Positions 6,162 through 14,955 are shown, counted from the stretch's first letter. The stretch is 24,424 bases of DNA from an uncultured Hungatella sp. (GCA_910585645.1 CAJUFP010000050.1:7917-32340), one strand, 5' to 3'. Made by a program: numbers and translations. The notes: generated by a model not told the origin, from the sequence alone.

Positions 6162-8883
6162 ACTGCTAGAGGGTATAATTTCTACAGCTATAAATACAAA
6201 ATATCCTGATATCCCTCCTACGGAAGTGGTGTTTGATGACGAAGTAAGTCAATTGAGGCAGTCATTATCTGCCTTATATCCGGTCAGTAATGAAGAATTT
6301 GCGGAAATTAAACGTAAGCTGAAAGCCAATATTGTTGTGCGTATGGATTTGGGTGTTTTGATAAAAGATAAACGTCAGCATTTGCCATGGCTTTCCACAC
6401 GCCGCACGTCACTGGATTTTTTCTTTTGGAACAGATACAAGAAATTTTTAGAGGAGGTGAAGCATTGGAATCCGCGAGTAACAGGTAACCTTGGACGTGT
6501 TTCGGATGAGATTGTCGATTATCTGGGTGATCCGAAAAGCGATATCCCTTTTCAGCGGCGAGGTCTTGTTTTGGGGGATGTCCAGTCCGGCAAAACAGCA
6601 AATTACACCGCTATTTGTAATAAAGCGGCAGATACCGGTTATCGGGTTATCATTATTCTTGCCGGAACAATGGAAAACTTACGTCAGCAGACGCAGGAAC
6701 GCCTTGATGCGGAGTTTTCCGGCAGAATGAGTCAATATTTGCTTGACCCTAAGCAAGAGATTGAAAATGTGCCTGTTGGTGTTGGAAAGTATGGACAGAA
6801 GAAACAAATAGCGACATTTACTTCAGTCACGAAGGACTTTGATAAAAATATTCTCCGCGCTTTAAATTTATCATTACACAATGTAAATACAACCGTTCTT
6901 TTTGTTATCAAAAAAAATAAAAGTATTCTCAACAATCTGATAAAATGGTTGAGAAGCAATAATCTTGATGCACGAGGGGCAATCAATCTTCCTATGCTCT
7001 TAATTGATGATGAAGCTGACAATGCTTCTGTAAATACAAAAAAAGAGGATGAAGATCCAACGGCAATCAATGATGCAATCCGCCGTCTACTGAAATTGTT
7101 CAGGCAGGCATCATATCTTGGGATTACTGCAACCCCGTATGCAAACATTTTTATCAATCCGGAAACAACGGATGAAATGCGAGATGATGATTTGTTTCCA
7201 AGAGACTTCATTTATTCACTGGCACCACCAACCAATTATATTGGAGCAGAAAGTATCTTTGGTGAGGAGGCACAATTTGAAGGGGCTCTTGAAGAAATAT
7301 ACTCTCAGGAAATGGACGCTTTTTTCCCATTCAAACATAAGAAAGACCTTGTTGTTGATGAACTTCCGCCAAGCATGAGAGAAGCCATAGCATATTTTTT
7401 GCTTGTAAACGGTATTCGTGATGTTCGCGGTGATAAAAAAGAACATCGTTCCATGATGATTCATGTAAGCAGATTTACAGATGTTCAAAATCAGATAAGC
7501 GGATTGGTTCATGATTGGATCGAGGATGTACGCTCTGATCTTCAGAATTATGCCTGTTTACCAGAATGCAAGAGTGATGAAATCAACAATATTGCATTTC
7601 TAAAGGAAGTATGGAGTAAACACCATTTGTCAGAAAAAGCAGGGACAAAAGATGATTCTATGCCGTGGTATAGGTTTTTGTCTGAATATCTATTTGCTGC
7701 AGTTGCTCCGATTGTTGTTCGTTCGGTAAACCAAAAGAGCAGTTCAACAGGATTAGATTACTATAACCATAAAGAAGGAGGGCTCCGCGTAATCGCAGTT
7801 GGAGGTAATAGCCTTTCGAGAGGGCTTACTCTGGAGGGGCTGTGTGTAAGTTATTTTTATCGTAAGTCTCAGATGTATGACACACTTCTCCAGATGGGAC
7901 GTTGGTTTGGCTATCGTCCGGGATATGATGACCTGTTCAAAATATGGATTAGCGTAGATGCGATTGATTGGTATGGCTACATAACAGCAGCTGCTGAAGA
8001 GCTGAAACGAGAAATCATCAGAATGAGAGACGCGAATCTTACCCCTATGGAATTTGGATTAAAAGTTCGTCAAGATCCGGTATCGCTTATCGTAACGGCG
8101 AGGAATAAAATGCGGTCAGCTACCCCGGTAAGGCGACCAATTACAGTATCAGGCAGATTGCTTGAAACGCCGCGCTTACGGGCTGATAAATCTTCATTAA
8201 ATTTAAATGAGAATGTATTTAGGGAGTTTGTAAAAAGGTTGCCGGAAATAGGTCACAGAACTGAACGGGAAGGAGTTCGATATTTCTGGGAGGGAGTTAG
8301 CAAAGATGAAGTAGCACAGCTTATCCGTGATTTTAAAACTCATCCTTGGCATTTGTCTTTTCAGGGGCCGGCTCTTGCAGAATTTATCAGCAACTGCAAT
8401 GAAATGACTGATTGGGATGTTGTCATTGCAGAGGGAGCTAAGGATAAAGAAATTAAATTGATTTGTGGGGAGGAAACCTTGCCTATTAAGCCTGAAAATC
8501 GTATTATCAAAGCAACAAATGAGCAAATCAGTATCAGTGGAACAAAAGTTCGCGTGGGTGCTGGTGGTGCAACCAAAGCAGGTCTTACAAATCAACAGCG
8601 CAAGGAAGCCGAGGAAAAATTCAGGGGGAGTAATGGCAAATCGCATATTCCGGACAGTGCCTATCTTCATATTGAACGCCCTCCGATATTAATGCTTCAC
8701 ATCATTGCGGTTGACCGTATTAATCCCAAAACTCAAATTGATGCTGGTTGCGAAGTTCCGGATTATCTTTTTGCTTTGGGTATTGGCGTTCCAGCAATCG
8801 GAGATGAAAAAATTGCAAATTATATGGTAAATATGGTGGAATTGAAAAATTACTATGATGCGGAGGAAGACGAAGACGAATGA
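6142..8883 (+). CDS. Z1-domain helicase-like ATPase of a restriction/defence system
   Basis: The 913-residue product is a Z1-family protein, a superfamily-2 helicase-like ATPase found in restriction operons with MORC-like ATPases. Motifs in order: Walker A GDVQSGKT (145-152), Walker B with LLIDDEAD (acidic residues 289-293), the motif III-like GITATPYAN (near 326), GGNSLSRGLTLEG (near 553) and the arginine-containing GRWFGYRPGYDDLFKIW (near 586). The ~300 residues after that are unassigned, ending in an acidic tail. It probably moves or remodels DNA for the nuclease encoded next. Start ATG 6142 has a full AGGAGG 8 bases upstream; an in-frame ATG at 5998 would overlap the ATPase gene deeply and has no site. 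Its last bases overlap the next start as ATGA. The domain call is firm; the name endonuclease used for this family is not supported by any motif I see. Confidence 0.85.
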   Translation: MSRTNIELLEGIISTAINTKYPDIPPTEVVFDDEVSQLRQSLSALYPVSNEEFAEIKRKLKANIVVRMDLGVLIKDKRQHLPWLSTRRTSLDFFFWNRYKKFLEEVKHWNPRVTGNLGRVSDEIVDYLGDPKSDIPFQRRGLVLGDVQSGKTANYTAICNKAADTGYRVIIILAGTMENLRQQTQERLDAEFSGRMSQYLLDPKQEIENVPVGVGKYGQKKQIATFTSVTKDFDKNILRALNLSLHNVNTTVLFVIKKNKSILNNLIKWLRSNNLDARGAINLPMLLIDDEADNASVNTKKEDEDPTAINDAIRRLLKLFRQASYLGITATPYANIFINPETTDEMRDDDLFPRDFIYSLAPPTNYIGAESIFGEEAQFEGALEEIYSQEMDAFFPFKHKKDLVVDELPPSMREAIAYFLLVNGIRDVRGDKKEHRSMMIHVSRFTDVQNQISGLVHDWIEDVRSDLQNYACLPECKSDEINNIAFLKEVWSKHHLSEKAGTKDDSMPWYRFLSEYLFAAVAPIVVRSVNQKSSSTGLDYYNHKEGGLRVIAVGGNSLSRGLTLEGLCVSYFYRKSQMYDTLLQMGRWFGYRPGYDDLFKIWISVDAIDWYGYITAAAEELKREIIRMRDANLTPMEFGLKVRQDPVSLIVTARNKMRSATPVRRPITVSGRLLETPRLRADKSSLNLNENVFREFVKRLPEIGHRTEREGVRYFWEGVSKDEVAQLIRDFKTHPWHLSFQGPALAEFISNCNEMTDWDVVIAEGAKDKEIKLICGEETLPIKPENRIIKATNEQISISGTKVRVGAGGATKAGLTNQQRKEAEEKFRGSNGKSHIPDSAYLHIERPPILMLHIIAVDRINPKTQIDAGCEVPDYLFALGIGVPAIGDEKIANYMVNMVELKNYYDAEEDEDE

Positions 8884-9821
8884 AAATAACACCTGAAATC
8901 CTCGAAAGGCAATGGAATAACATTCATTACACGGATGGTGGTTTTTTACAGATTGATGCACAGCATCCGTTAGAGTGGTATATTGGCTATCAATCTATCA
9001 GCCAGCGAACATTGCTCCTTGTCTGCGATACAGAGATCAGTCCGATTGAATCTTCAAAGTCGATGATAGTACACAGACGGAAACGAGAATCAGATAATCG
9101 ATGGACATTGTCTTTTGAGTTGCTTCGTAGTGAGCAGCAGGGCGTATTCGCTATTCTTTGCTGTGATGTAATTGAGTATTCTCGTCCGGCATCTACGGAG
9201 GCAGAAGCCCTTAAATTAGTTGTTGGCCGCTATAAACAATGGAGTAAGTTGTTAGAGACACAGCATAGTGTTCTTATGGATGAGCATAGACGTAAGGGAT
9301 TGCTTGGAGAACTTTTATTTTTAGAACAGCAAATCACTTCGTCAAACTCATGTTTAGCTGCAATACAGGGATGGGTAGGTGCGGATGGTGCAGATCAAGA
9401 CTTTATCTACCATGATGGTTGGTTTGAAATTAAAAGCATAGGTACATCTGCGGTCAGTGTTACAATTTCTTCTTTGGAACAGCTTGATTGCGCAGACAAA
9501 GGGGAACTGGTTATCAAACGGATTGATAAAGTTGCACCAGAAAAGGCAGGAGCCTTTTCCCTCAATGAGGTGGTTTGGAGAATTAGCTCCCTCTTACTTG
9601 GTGATGCCGAAGCACTTGATTTATTCCGTGCAAAATTATGTTCTTATGGTTATATGGATCTGCAGGAATATTCGGAACAAAAATTTTTCTGTTCCAGTAC
9701 ACAACGATATCTTATAAATGAGTCTTTTCCCAAACTTATCAGGGCCAATGTTCCGACTCAGATATCAGCATTGCATTATGAATTAGATTTGCCGTCTTTG
9801 GCAGACTGGCGGAGGGAGTAA
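8880..9821 (+). CDS. PD-(D/E)XK nuclease-like protein (DUF4420 type)
   Basis: This 313-residue protein is the best candidate for the DNA-cutting subunit. It shows a restriction-endonuclease fold signature: a helix with conserved Glu in RKGLLGELLFLEQQI (near 140-153), then QDF with Asp174 and, nine residues later, Glu183-Ile-Lys185 in GWFEIKSIG. This is the D...ExK pattern of the PD-(D/E)XK superfamily. Length and layout fit DUF4420, which is often found next to Z1 and AIPR genes. Translation is coupled to Z1 by an ATGA overlap, with GGAGG just upstream. The gene has no domain suggesting sequence recognition, so target choice must come from another subunit or from methylation state. It could also be a structural nuclease relative with lost activity, but all three catalytic positions look present. 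Confidence 0.75.
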   Translation: MKITPEILERQWNNIHYTDGGFLQIDAQHPLEWYIGYQSISQRTLLLVCDTEISPIESSKSMIVHRRKRESDNRWTLSFELLRSEQQGVFAILCCDVIEYSRPASTEAEALKLVVGRYKQWSKLLETQHSVLMDEHRRKGLLGELLFLEQQITSSNSCLAAIQGWVGADGADQDFIYHDGWFEIKSIGTSAVSVTISSLEQLDCADKGELVIKRIDKVAPEKAGAFSLNEVVWRISSLLLGDAEALDLFRAKLCSYGYMDLQEYSEQKFFCSSTQRYLINESFPKLIRANVPTQISALHYELDLPSLADWRRE

Positions 9822-9825
9822 ACAA

Positions 9826-11916
9826 ATGGATGCACAGGAATTTAAAAGAGATTTTCTTGAAGACATTAAGGCAGAGGCTTTAGCAACTGGCGAGGGTTCC
9901 TGTGCTTCTTTTGTCAGCTCCTTTGCTCGGTATTTACAAGAAGCTGAATATCTTCTAGACTTTACTTCTTCATATTTTGAAGGAATTGGAAAGCAAAACC
10001 GAAAACTCCGAGTCGATGGTTATGCATATGATGAATTTGATAAGACCATGAGCCTGGTTATTGCTGATTACGATACATCGGATGATGACCGTACTCTTAT
10101 TAAGACGCAGGCAAGGCAATTACAGAACAGATTAATTTATTTTATTGATGATGCTCTTAACACCCAGCTTTATCGAAAGATAGAGATGAGCCGGTCGTGT
10201 TCGGATCTAGTAGACTTATTGCGAGAAAAACGGAAAAAAATTCGCAAGTACCAGCTCCTTATCTTTACAACTGCAAATATCAGTACAACTATTAAAATTC
10301 TTGAATCCGATAATATTGATGGTATTCCGTCAGAGTGTCAAATTTGGAATATTGAGCGTTTGTTTCAACTTTGCGGCTCTGATTCAGGACGGCATATCAT
10401 TGAGATAAATTTTAAAGAATACTCAGACGAGGGTATACCCTGCTTAGAAGCCAGTAGTATCATTTTGGATGACTTTAAAAGTTATCTCTGTATAATTCCG
10501 GGTACAGTGCTTGCTGATCTTTATGATAAATTTGGAAGCTCCTTACTGGAAGGTAATGTCCGCTCTTTTTTATCTACAAAAGTTGCGGTAAATAAAAAGA
10601 TCCGAACTACTATTTTACAGCAGCCAGAACGTTTTTTTGCCTATAACAACGGTATATCAGCAACTGCAATGGATGTTCAGTTTGAACATACGGAACGGGG
10701 GTTGTTTCTTGTGTCAGCAAGGGATTTTCAAATTATTAACGGTGGACAGACAACAGCATTGCTATCAAACACAAGGTATCATTATAAGGATAAAGTTAAT
10801 CTTGGCATGATTTTTGTGCAAATGAAATTAACCGTGATTAATAGGAGGCTTGAGGACGATACTGCCACCACATTAGTTCAAAATATATCTCGTTCTTCAA
10901 ATAGTCAGAATAAGGTTAGTGATGCGGATTTTTTCTCCACACATCCATTTCATATTCAGATGGAACGTTGCTCTCAGCGGCTGGGGGCACGGGGGACGGG
11001 CGGTTTACAATTTGAAACAAAATGGTTCTATGAAAGGGCGCGAGGACAATATCTTCAAAAGCAAATGCGTATGACTTCCAGTGAAAAGAAAAAATTTTTG
11101 CTGCAAAATCCTAAAAACCAGCTTATTACCAAAACGGATCTTGCAAAAATACGCAATACCTGGGATGGCTTGCCACATATCGTTAGCAAGGGCGCACAGA
11201 CCAATTTTATGGACTTTGCACAGAAAATAAGCGATGCTTGGGAAAAAGATGAAGGATTGGTTTTTGGAGACAAATATTTTCAAGAATCCGTTGCACTATG
11301 CCTGATTTTTAGGTATACTGAAAAGATGATACCACATCAACCATGGTATCAACAGGGTTATCGAGCCAATATTGTAACTTATACAATAGCAATTCTGCAT
11401 AGACTGATACTAATCCAATTTCCTAAAAAAGACCTGGATCTGATGGGAATATGGGTTAGACAAACCATTCCAACAGTGGTACAAAATGTACTTGCAGAGT
11501 TATCAGAACGAGTATATGAACGATTGACAGATCCCAAGCGTAGTGTAGAAAATGTTACCCAGTGGTGTAAGCGTGAGGGTTGCTGGAATAGTGTTCAGAG
11601 TATTGAATTTAAACTACCCAGTGAGATTGCAGACTGCTTAATCGGGCAAGACACCATGCGAACCGTGGTTAGAGAGGCGAAAGCAGATCGCCGCATTGAA
11701 ATGGATGCAGATATGATGACAAGAGTTGTGGAAATTTGCTCCGATCAATGGCGCAGAGCAATGGATTTTGCGGTAAGTAAACAGATGATTACGTCTGAAG
11801 AGAAAACAGCATTACATATTGCTTGTCAGTTGCCGACAAAGGTTCCAACACCAGCACAAAGCAGAAGATTAATTCAGTTGCTGGATAGGTTATATGAGGA
11901 GGGATTTAGACTATGA
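9826..11916 (+). CDS. AIPR-family protein (abortive infection phage resistance)
   Basis: The 696-residue product belongs to the AIPR family. Diagnostic blocks are FFAYNNGISATA (near 268-280) and DFQIINGGQTTALLSNT (near 300-315), preceded by the GNVRSFLSTKVAVNKKIRTT segment. The family was named from lactococcal phage-resistance proteins; its biochemical function is not established and nothing here shows a catalytic centre I can name. About 350 residues follow the core, including a probably helical C-terminal region. The start is ATG 9826, 5 bases after the nuclease gene, with GGAGGGAG upstream. The stop overlaps the methyltransferase start as ATGA. Its position between nuclease and methyltransferase suggests it belongs to the same complex, possibly as scaffold or target-recognition subunit; this is inference. 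Confidence 0.8.
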   Translation: MDAQEFKRDFLEDIKAEALATGEGSCASFVSSFARYLQEAEYLLDFTSSYFEGIGKQNRKLRVDGYAYDEFDKTMSLVIADYDTSDDDRTLIKTQARQLQNRLIYFIDDALNTQLYRKIEMSRSCSDLVDLLREKRKKIRKYQLLIFTTANISTTIKILESDNIDGIPSECQIWNIERLFQLCGSDSGRHIIEINFKEYSDEGIPCLEASSIILDDFKSYLCIIPGTVLADLYDKFGSSLLEGNVRSFLSTKVAVNKKIRTTILQQPERFFAYNNGISATAMDVQFEHTERGLFLVSARDFQIINGGQTTALLSNTRYHYKDKVNLGMIFVQMKLTVINRRLEDDTATTLVQNISRSSNSQNKVSDADFFSTHPFHIQMERCSQRLGARGTGGLQFETKWFYERARGQYLQKQMRMTSSEKKKFLLQNPKNQLITKTDLAKIRNTWDGLPHIVSKGAQTNFMDFAQKISDAWEKDEGLVFGDKYFQESVALCLIFRYTEKMIPHQPWYQQGYRANIVTYTIAILHRLILIQFPKKDLDLMGIWVRQTIPTVVQNVLAELSERVYERLTDPKRSVENVTQWCKREGCWNSVQSIEFKLPSEIADCLIGQDTMRTVVREAKADRRIEMDADMMTRVVEICSDQWRRAMDFAVSKQMITSEEKTALHIACQLPTKVPTPAQSRRLIQLLDRLYEEGFRL

Positions 11917-13562
11917 GTGAGCCACTCGTAAAGAAATATAATATAGTAGATTTGTTTGCGGGCGCAGGCGGACTCAGCTATGGGTTTCTTCAAACCGGAC
12001 GCTTTACTATAAAGGCTGCATTTGAGATGAATCCCAATGCGCAGCAGACCTATTTGCACAATCACAAGATAGATAAAAGCTGTATGTATGGTGATGTCAG
12101 TGATGCATTGTTAGAAGAAACCAGGGAAAAGCTAGGACAGATTGATGTTGTTATTGGTGGTCCGCCCTGTCAGGGTTTTTCTAATGCGAATCGTCAGAAA
12201 AACCATGCAATAAGTCTTAATAACTCTCTTGTAAAGAAATATGTAAAGGCTGTCCTTCATCTGAATCCAAAAGCTTTTTTGATGGAGAATGTTAGTATGT
12301 TACAATCAGAAATTCATCGTTTTTATGTTTCTGATGAAGATGAAGATGATATCAGGAAATATAAAATTTCTACCGCTGATTCACAAATTCAACTCTTAGA
12401 AGATGGATTTGTGTTTGATGGTATTATTGACATTGTTTCGGATTTGAATATGATTATTAATTATCTTTGGGAGGATAATGATTATCTTGTGTTAAATATA
12501 ATATTTAGGAACCGCAATAATACAGAAAAACTTAAGGCAACCTTAAAAAAGTATCAACACAAATTGGTTGATTTTGCCGATAAGTTGACTAATGGTGAGG
12601 GTAATGATTATATAATCCAACAAGAGAGAGTTGCAGGAAAGGCATTACAGCAATATTTTAATAAAGGAATATTGAATGGGCTATGTGAGGCAATAAAACC
12701 CTCTATTTTGATTCAGCGTATGCTTTCAAAGGCGAAAGAAATTAAGGACAACGCGATTAAAGTGGAACGGTTTTCGGTTGAGCAAGGACTGGTTGCTTGC
12801 GTTAAATCGATGTCTGTTTTAGATTATATAACTTCTATTTTAGGTGCTGGTTGTAATGGATATACTATTGATAAGGGTGTTTTATCAGCAGCAACCTTTG
12901 GTGTACCTCAAAAGCGTATGCGCTATGTTATTTTAGGTGTAAAAAAAGGAATTGCAGATAATATTGAATTGCCAAAAGGAACAGTGAAAGAGGATCAATT
13001 CAAAACTGTCCATGATGCAATATGGGATTTAGAGAACATTAATGTAACAACCAAGGTTGCTGATGGAATGAAAGGCGTTGCTATAACAAAAGCTCCTAAA
13101 GGGATTTCTTCATTAGGTTTAGCATTGAGAGACTCAAATATATTATTTAATCATATATCTACAGAAACAACGGAAATAGCACTTAAAAGGTTTATGGCAA
13201 TTAAGCAAGGGCAAAATTTTCATAATCTCCCCGATTATTTAAAAGAAAGTTATTCTGACTCGAAAAGGACACAAAATACAATATATTTACGGCTGATATA
13301 TAATCAACCTTCCGGTACAGTGGTAAATGTTCGCAAATCCATGTGGATTCATCCTACACTTCATCGAGCTTTGAGCATTCGTGAAGCTGCTCGTTTGCAG
13401 ACCTTTCCGGATAGTTTTGTTTTTTGTGGCAATAAGGATTCACAATATCAGCAAGTTGGAAATGCTGTACCGCCAATGTTGGCAAGAGTTATTGGTGAGT
13501 GTTTATGTGGATATTTAGACAAAGAGAGTGCTGAAATACCTTTCTCTGCCTTGACTTCATAA
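11913..13562 (+). CDS. DNA (cytosine-5) methyltransferase
   Basis: This enzyme transfers a methyl group from S-adenosylmethionine to cytosine C5 and is expected to protect self DNA. Motifs in order: I VDLFAGAGG (12-20), IV GGPPCQGFSN with catalytic Cys86, VI MENV (Glu125), VIII VPQKRMR (Gln333, Arg335), the target-domain region with RLQTFPDSF, and X QVGNAVPPMLA near the end. At 549 residues it is longer than typical single-domain enzymes (about 320-430). The excess lies between motifs VI and VIII, which are ~205 residues apart compared with ~40 in HhaI methyltransferase. GAGGAGG about 9 bases upstream and an ATGA overlap with the AIPR gene support the start. It is the last gene of the operon and the natural partner of vsr. 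The recognition sequence cannot be read from the protein. Confidence 0.9.
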   Translation: MSEPLVKKYNIVDLFAGAGGLSYGFLQTGRFTIKAAFEMNPNAQQTYLHNHKIDKSCMYGDVSDALLEETREKLGQIDVVIGGPPCQGFSNANRQKNHAISLNNSLVKKYVKAVLHLNPKAFLMENVSMLQSEIHRFYVSDEDEDDIRKYKISTADSQIQLLEDGFVFDGIIDIVSDLNMIINYLWEDNDYLVLNIIFRNRNNTEKLKATLKKYQHKLVDFADKLTNGEGNDYIIQQERVAGKALQQYFNKGILNGLCEAIKPSILIQRMLSKAKEIKDNAIKVERFSVEQGLVACVKSMSVLDYITSILGAGCNGYTIDKGVLSAATFGVPQKRMRYVILGVKKGIADNIELPKGTVKEDQFKTVHDAIWDLENINVTTKVADGMKGVAITKAPKGISSLGLALRDSNILFNHISTETTEIALKRFMAIKQGQNFHNLPDYLKESYSDSKRTQNTIYLRLIYNQPSGTVVNVRKSMWIHPTLHRALSIREAARLQTFPDSFVFCGNKDSQYQQVGNAVPPMLARVIGECLCGYLDKESAEIPFSALTS

Positions 13563-13608
13563 AATGTAAATATTTTGAGATTTTTTTATCCCTAACTTGA
13601 CAGGAGAG

Positions 13609-13674
13609 TATGTGAGTAGGATTGAGAAGAAGGCGGTGGAGAAGCTGCGGGTGGGGATGGAGTGTTTGGGATAG
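13609..13674 (+). pseudogene. Truncated 3' end of sigK (duplicate)
   Basis: Twenty-one codons plus the TAG stop repeat the end of sigK, from SYVSRIEKK's Tyr to the final Gly, with one synonymous change (AAG at 13627-13629). There is no start codon or promoter. It is a scar of the duplication that accompanied island insertion, not a separate gene. Confidence 0.9.
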
Positions 13675-13849
13675 GTAAGCACTTGGTTAAAAACCATGGA
13701 TAGATATGGGTTGCAAAAATATGTACTCTGTTCTGATATTTTTGCAAAATGCTGCTTGTTAAATATAGAGAAATTGCATATAAAACAGGTGTAGCTTTCG
13801 GGTTACACCTATTTTGGTATTTTGTGGACTTATTTATAGAGCAAAATGC
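13609..13849 (+). repeat. Right copy of the ~241-bp direct repeat flanking the island
   Basis: This is the second copy of 3117-3357, five mismatches by eye and no gaps. It starts 46 bases after the methyltransferase stop and ends 102 bases before tRNA-Ser. The left junction breaks abruptly inside sigK codon sequence, so this copy cannot be expressed as sigK. It brings both sigK 3' hairpins (13713-13745 and 13787-13810) behind the methyltransferase gene, where they may serve as the operon's terminator. Confidence 0.95.
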
Positions 13850-13926
13850 CGCGCTATGGTTCCCCGGGATCTAGAAAAAACTGAAAAAAATTGTGCCAAC
13901 CTCTATTCAAAAACGAGATTATCGTG

Positions 13927-13932
13927 TATAAT
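13927..13932 (+). promoter_or_regulatory. Probable -10 box of the tRNA-Ser promoter
   Basis: A perfect TATAAT lies 19 bases before the tRNA gene. The -35 region at a 17-18 base spacing (around 13903-13909, TATTCA) is poor, so the promoter is only partly supported. Confidence 0.5.
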
Positions 13933-13951
13933 ATAGAAGTTGGCAATATTT

Positions 13952-14041
13952 GGAGACGTAGCGAAGCGGCCGTAACGCGGCGCACTCGAAATGCGTTTGT
14001 CGGTTCATCCCGGCACGAGGGTTCGAATCCCTCCGTCTCCG
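13952..14041 (+). tRNA. tRNA-Ser (anticodon CGA)
   Basis: A complete cloverleaf with a long variable arm is visible. GGAGACG pairs with CGTCTCC in the acceptor stem and the discriminator is G. The anticodon stem GCGCA/TGCGT encloses CTCGAAA with anticodon CGA at 13987-13989, reading UCG. The variable arm GTCGG/CCGGC and T arm GAGGG/CCCTC are intact. CCA is not encoded. It lies beside the island but is not interrupted. Confidence 0.95.
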
Positions 14042-14048
14042 TTTTATG

Positions 14049-14106
14049 AAAACCCCTGGAAATATCGGATTTATGCGATAAATGCGGTATTTCCGGGGGT
14101 TTTTTG
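14049..14106 (+). terminator. Rho-independent terminator after tRNA-Ser, probably bidirectional
   Basis: A long hairpin built on AACCCCTGGAAATA and TATTTCCGGGGGTT, with an inner ATTTAT/ATAAAT stem, is followed by TTTTTT. On the other strand the stem is followed by TTTTC, so it probably also ends the convergent gene whose stop is at 14131. Confidence 0.85.
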
Positions 14107-14130
14107 ATTGGCTTCCTTTTCCTCAGCGTC

Positions 14131-14850
14131 TCACGCCATAAGATCCAGCCCGCCCAGATCGATTCCACCCAGATCACCAGATACCATGGCGCCGTCCATT
14201 CCGGTGAGGGCGGAGACGTCCGGGGAGGGGGAGGCGGCGCTTAGCATGGAAGAGACGGTTTCATTGACCGAATCTTTTCCGTCCTGGGACAGTTCTTTCA
14301 GGGCGTACTCTTTCTCTTCCCGGCGGCGTTTCTTCCGCCTGGCTTCCAACTCCTGGCGGATCTGTTTTTCTTTTTCAAGCTCGGCTTTTTTCGCGGCTTT
14401 TTCGGCCTGGTCTTCCATGCGCTGTTCCTTGGCTAAGTGCTTTAACTTTTTCTGGATGCGCTTGATCAGTTTTTCCATGCGTTTGATCTGCTGGGCGTAT
14501 TTTTTCGCGTCCTTGCCCTCGCTGGCAATGGCTCCCATCTTTAAGTCAGCCAGGGCCCGCATGGCTTTGGAGAAGACCTGCTGGACATCCATCAGGGTTT
14601 CCGACCTGGCCAGCATAGCCGCAAGCTCTCCAACGGAATTGCTCGGTCCAGAAGATTTCACCTTAAAGGAAGAGTCGGCATCCGAGCCGGAACGGGAGGC
14701 GGGTGCCATGGAAGTTTCCAGGATATCCGTATCCATGGCTTCGCGGGGGTCCTGGACAGAATCTGTATGGGCATCCGCTTTGGGGGGTTGACTGGTTTGA
14801 GAAGAGGATAAGGCAGCGTGAGCCTGCCAGTTTCTTGCGGTAACTTTCAT
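14131..14850 (-). CDS. Coiled-coil protein of unknown function
   Basis: I do not recognise this family. The 239-residue product begins MKVTARNWQAHAALSSS and has a low-complexity Ser/Asp-rich N-terminal third. A central stretch (about 100-190) is rich in Lys, Glu, Arg and Ala and is very likely a long helix or coiled coil. The C-terminus is Gly/Ser/Asp-rich, ending in repeated GGIDLGGLDL-like motifs. There is no signal peptide or membrane segment. The start at 14850 is fixed by AAGGAGG about 7 bases upstream; an upstream in-frame start would lie in the promoter region. It is divergent from the chaperone operon and shares a 167-base intergenic region with it, so the two may be regulated together; that is only positional evidence. 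Confidence 0.65.
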   Translation of the reverse strand: MKVTARNWQAHAALSSSQTSQPPKADAHTDSVQDPREAMDTDILETSMAPASRSGSDADSSFKVKSSGPSNSVGELAAMLARSETLMDVQQVFSKAMRALADLKMGAIASEGKDAKKYAQQIKRMEKLIKRIQKKLKHLAKEQRMEDQAEKAAKKAELEKEKQIRQELEARRKKRRREEKEYALKELSQDGKDSVNETVSSMLSAASPSPDVSALTGMDGAMVSGDLGGIDLGGLDLMA

Positions 14851-14955
14851 GATAAACCTCCTTTTCCTTTTATCATCATATATAGAATATATCGGCTGAT
14901 ATGGGGAAAAGAAAATAAAAACAGGTGAAAATGTGAAAATTTTGTGAACCGGGAA

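Noticed and set aside
4680..13562. BREX, DISARM, Dnd or type I restriction system
   Set aside because: There is no PglX or PglZ, DrmA/B/C, sulfur-transfer enzyme or HsdR/HsdS. The Z1, AIPR and DUF4420 proteins point to a different class.
3183..13608. Island as a skin-type or integrative element with its own recombinase
   Set aside because: No serine or tyrosine recombinase, excisionase, transposase, relaxase or phage gene is encoded in the interval, and sigK is not split.
13952..14041. tRNA-Ser as the integration site of the island
   Set aside because: The tRNA is intact, lies 102 bases outside the right repeat, and no second copy of its 3' end is present in the window. The duplicated sequence is the sigK tail, not the tRNA.
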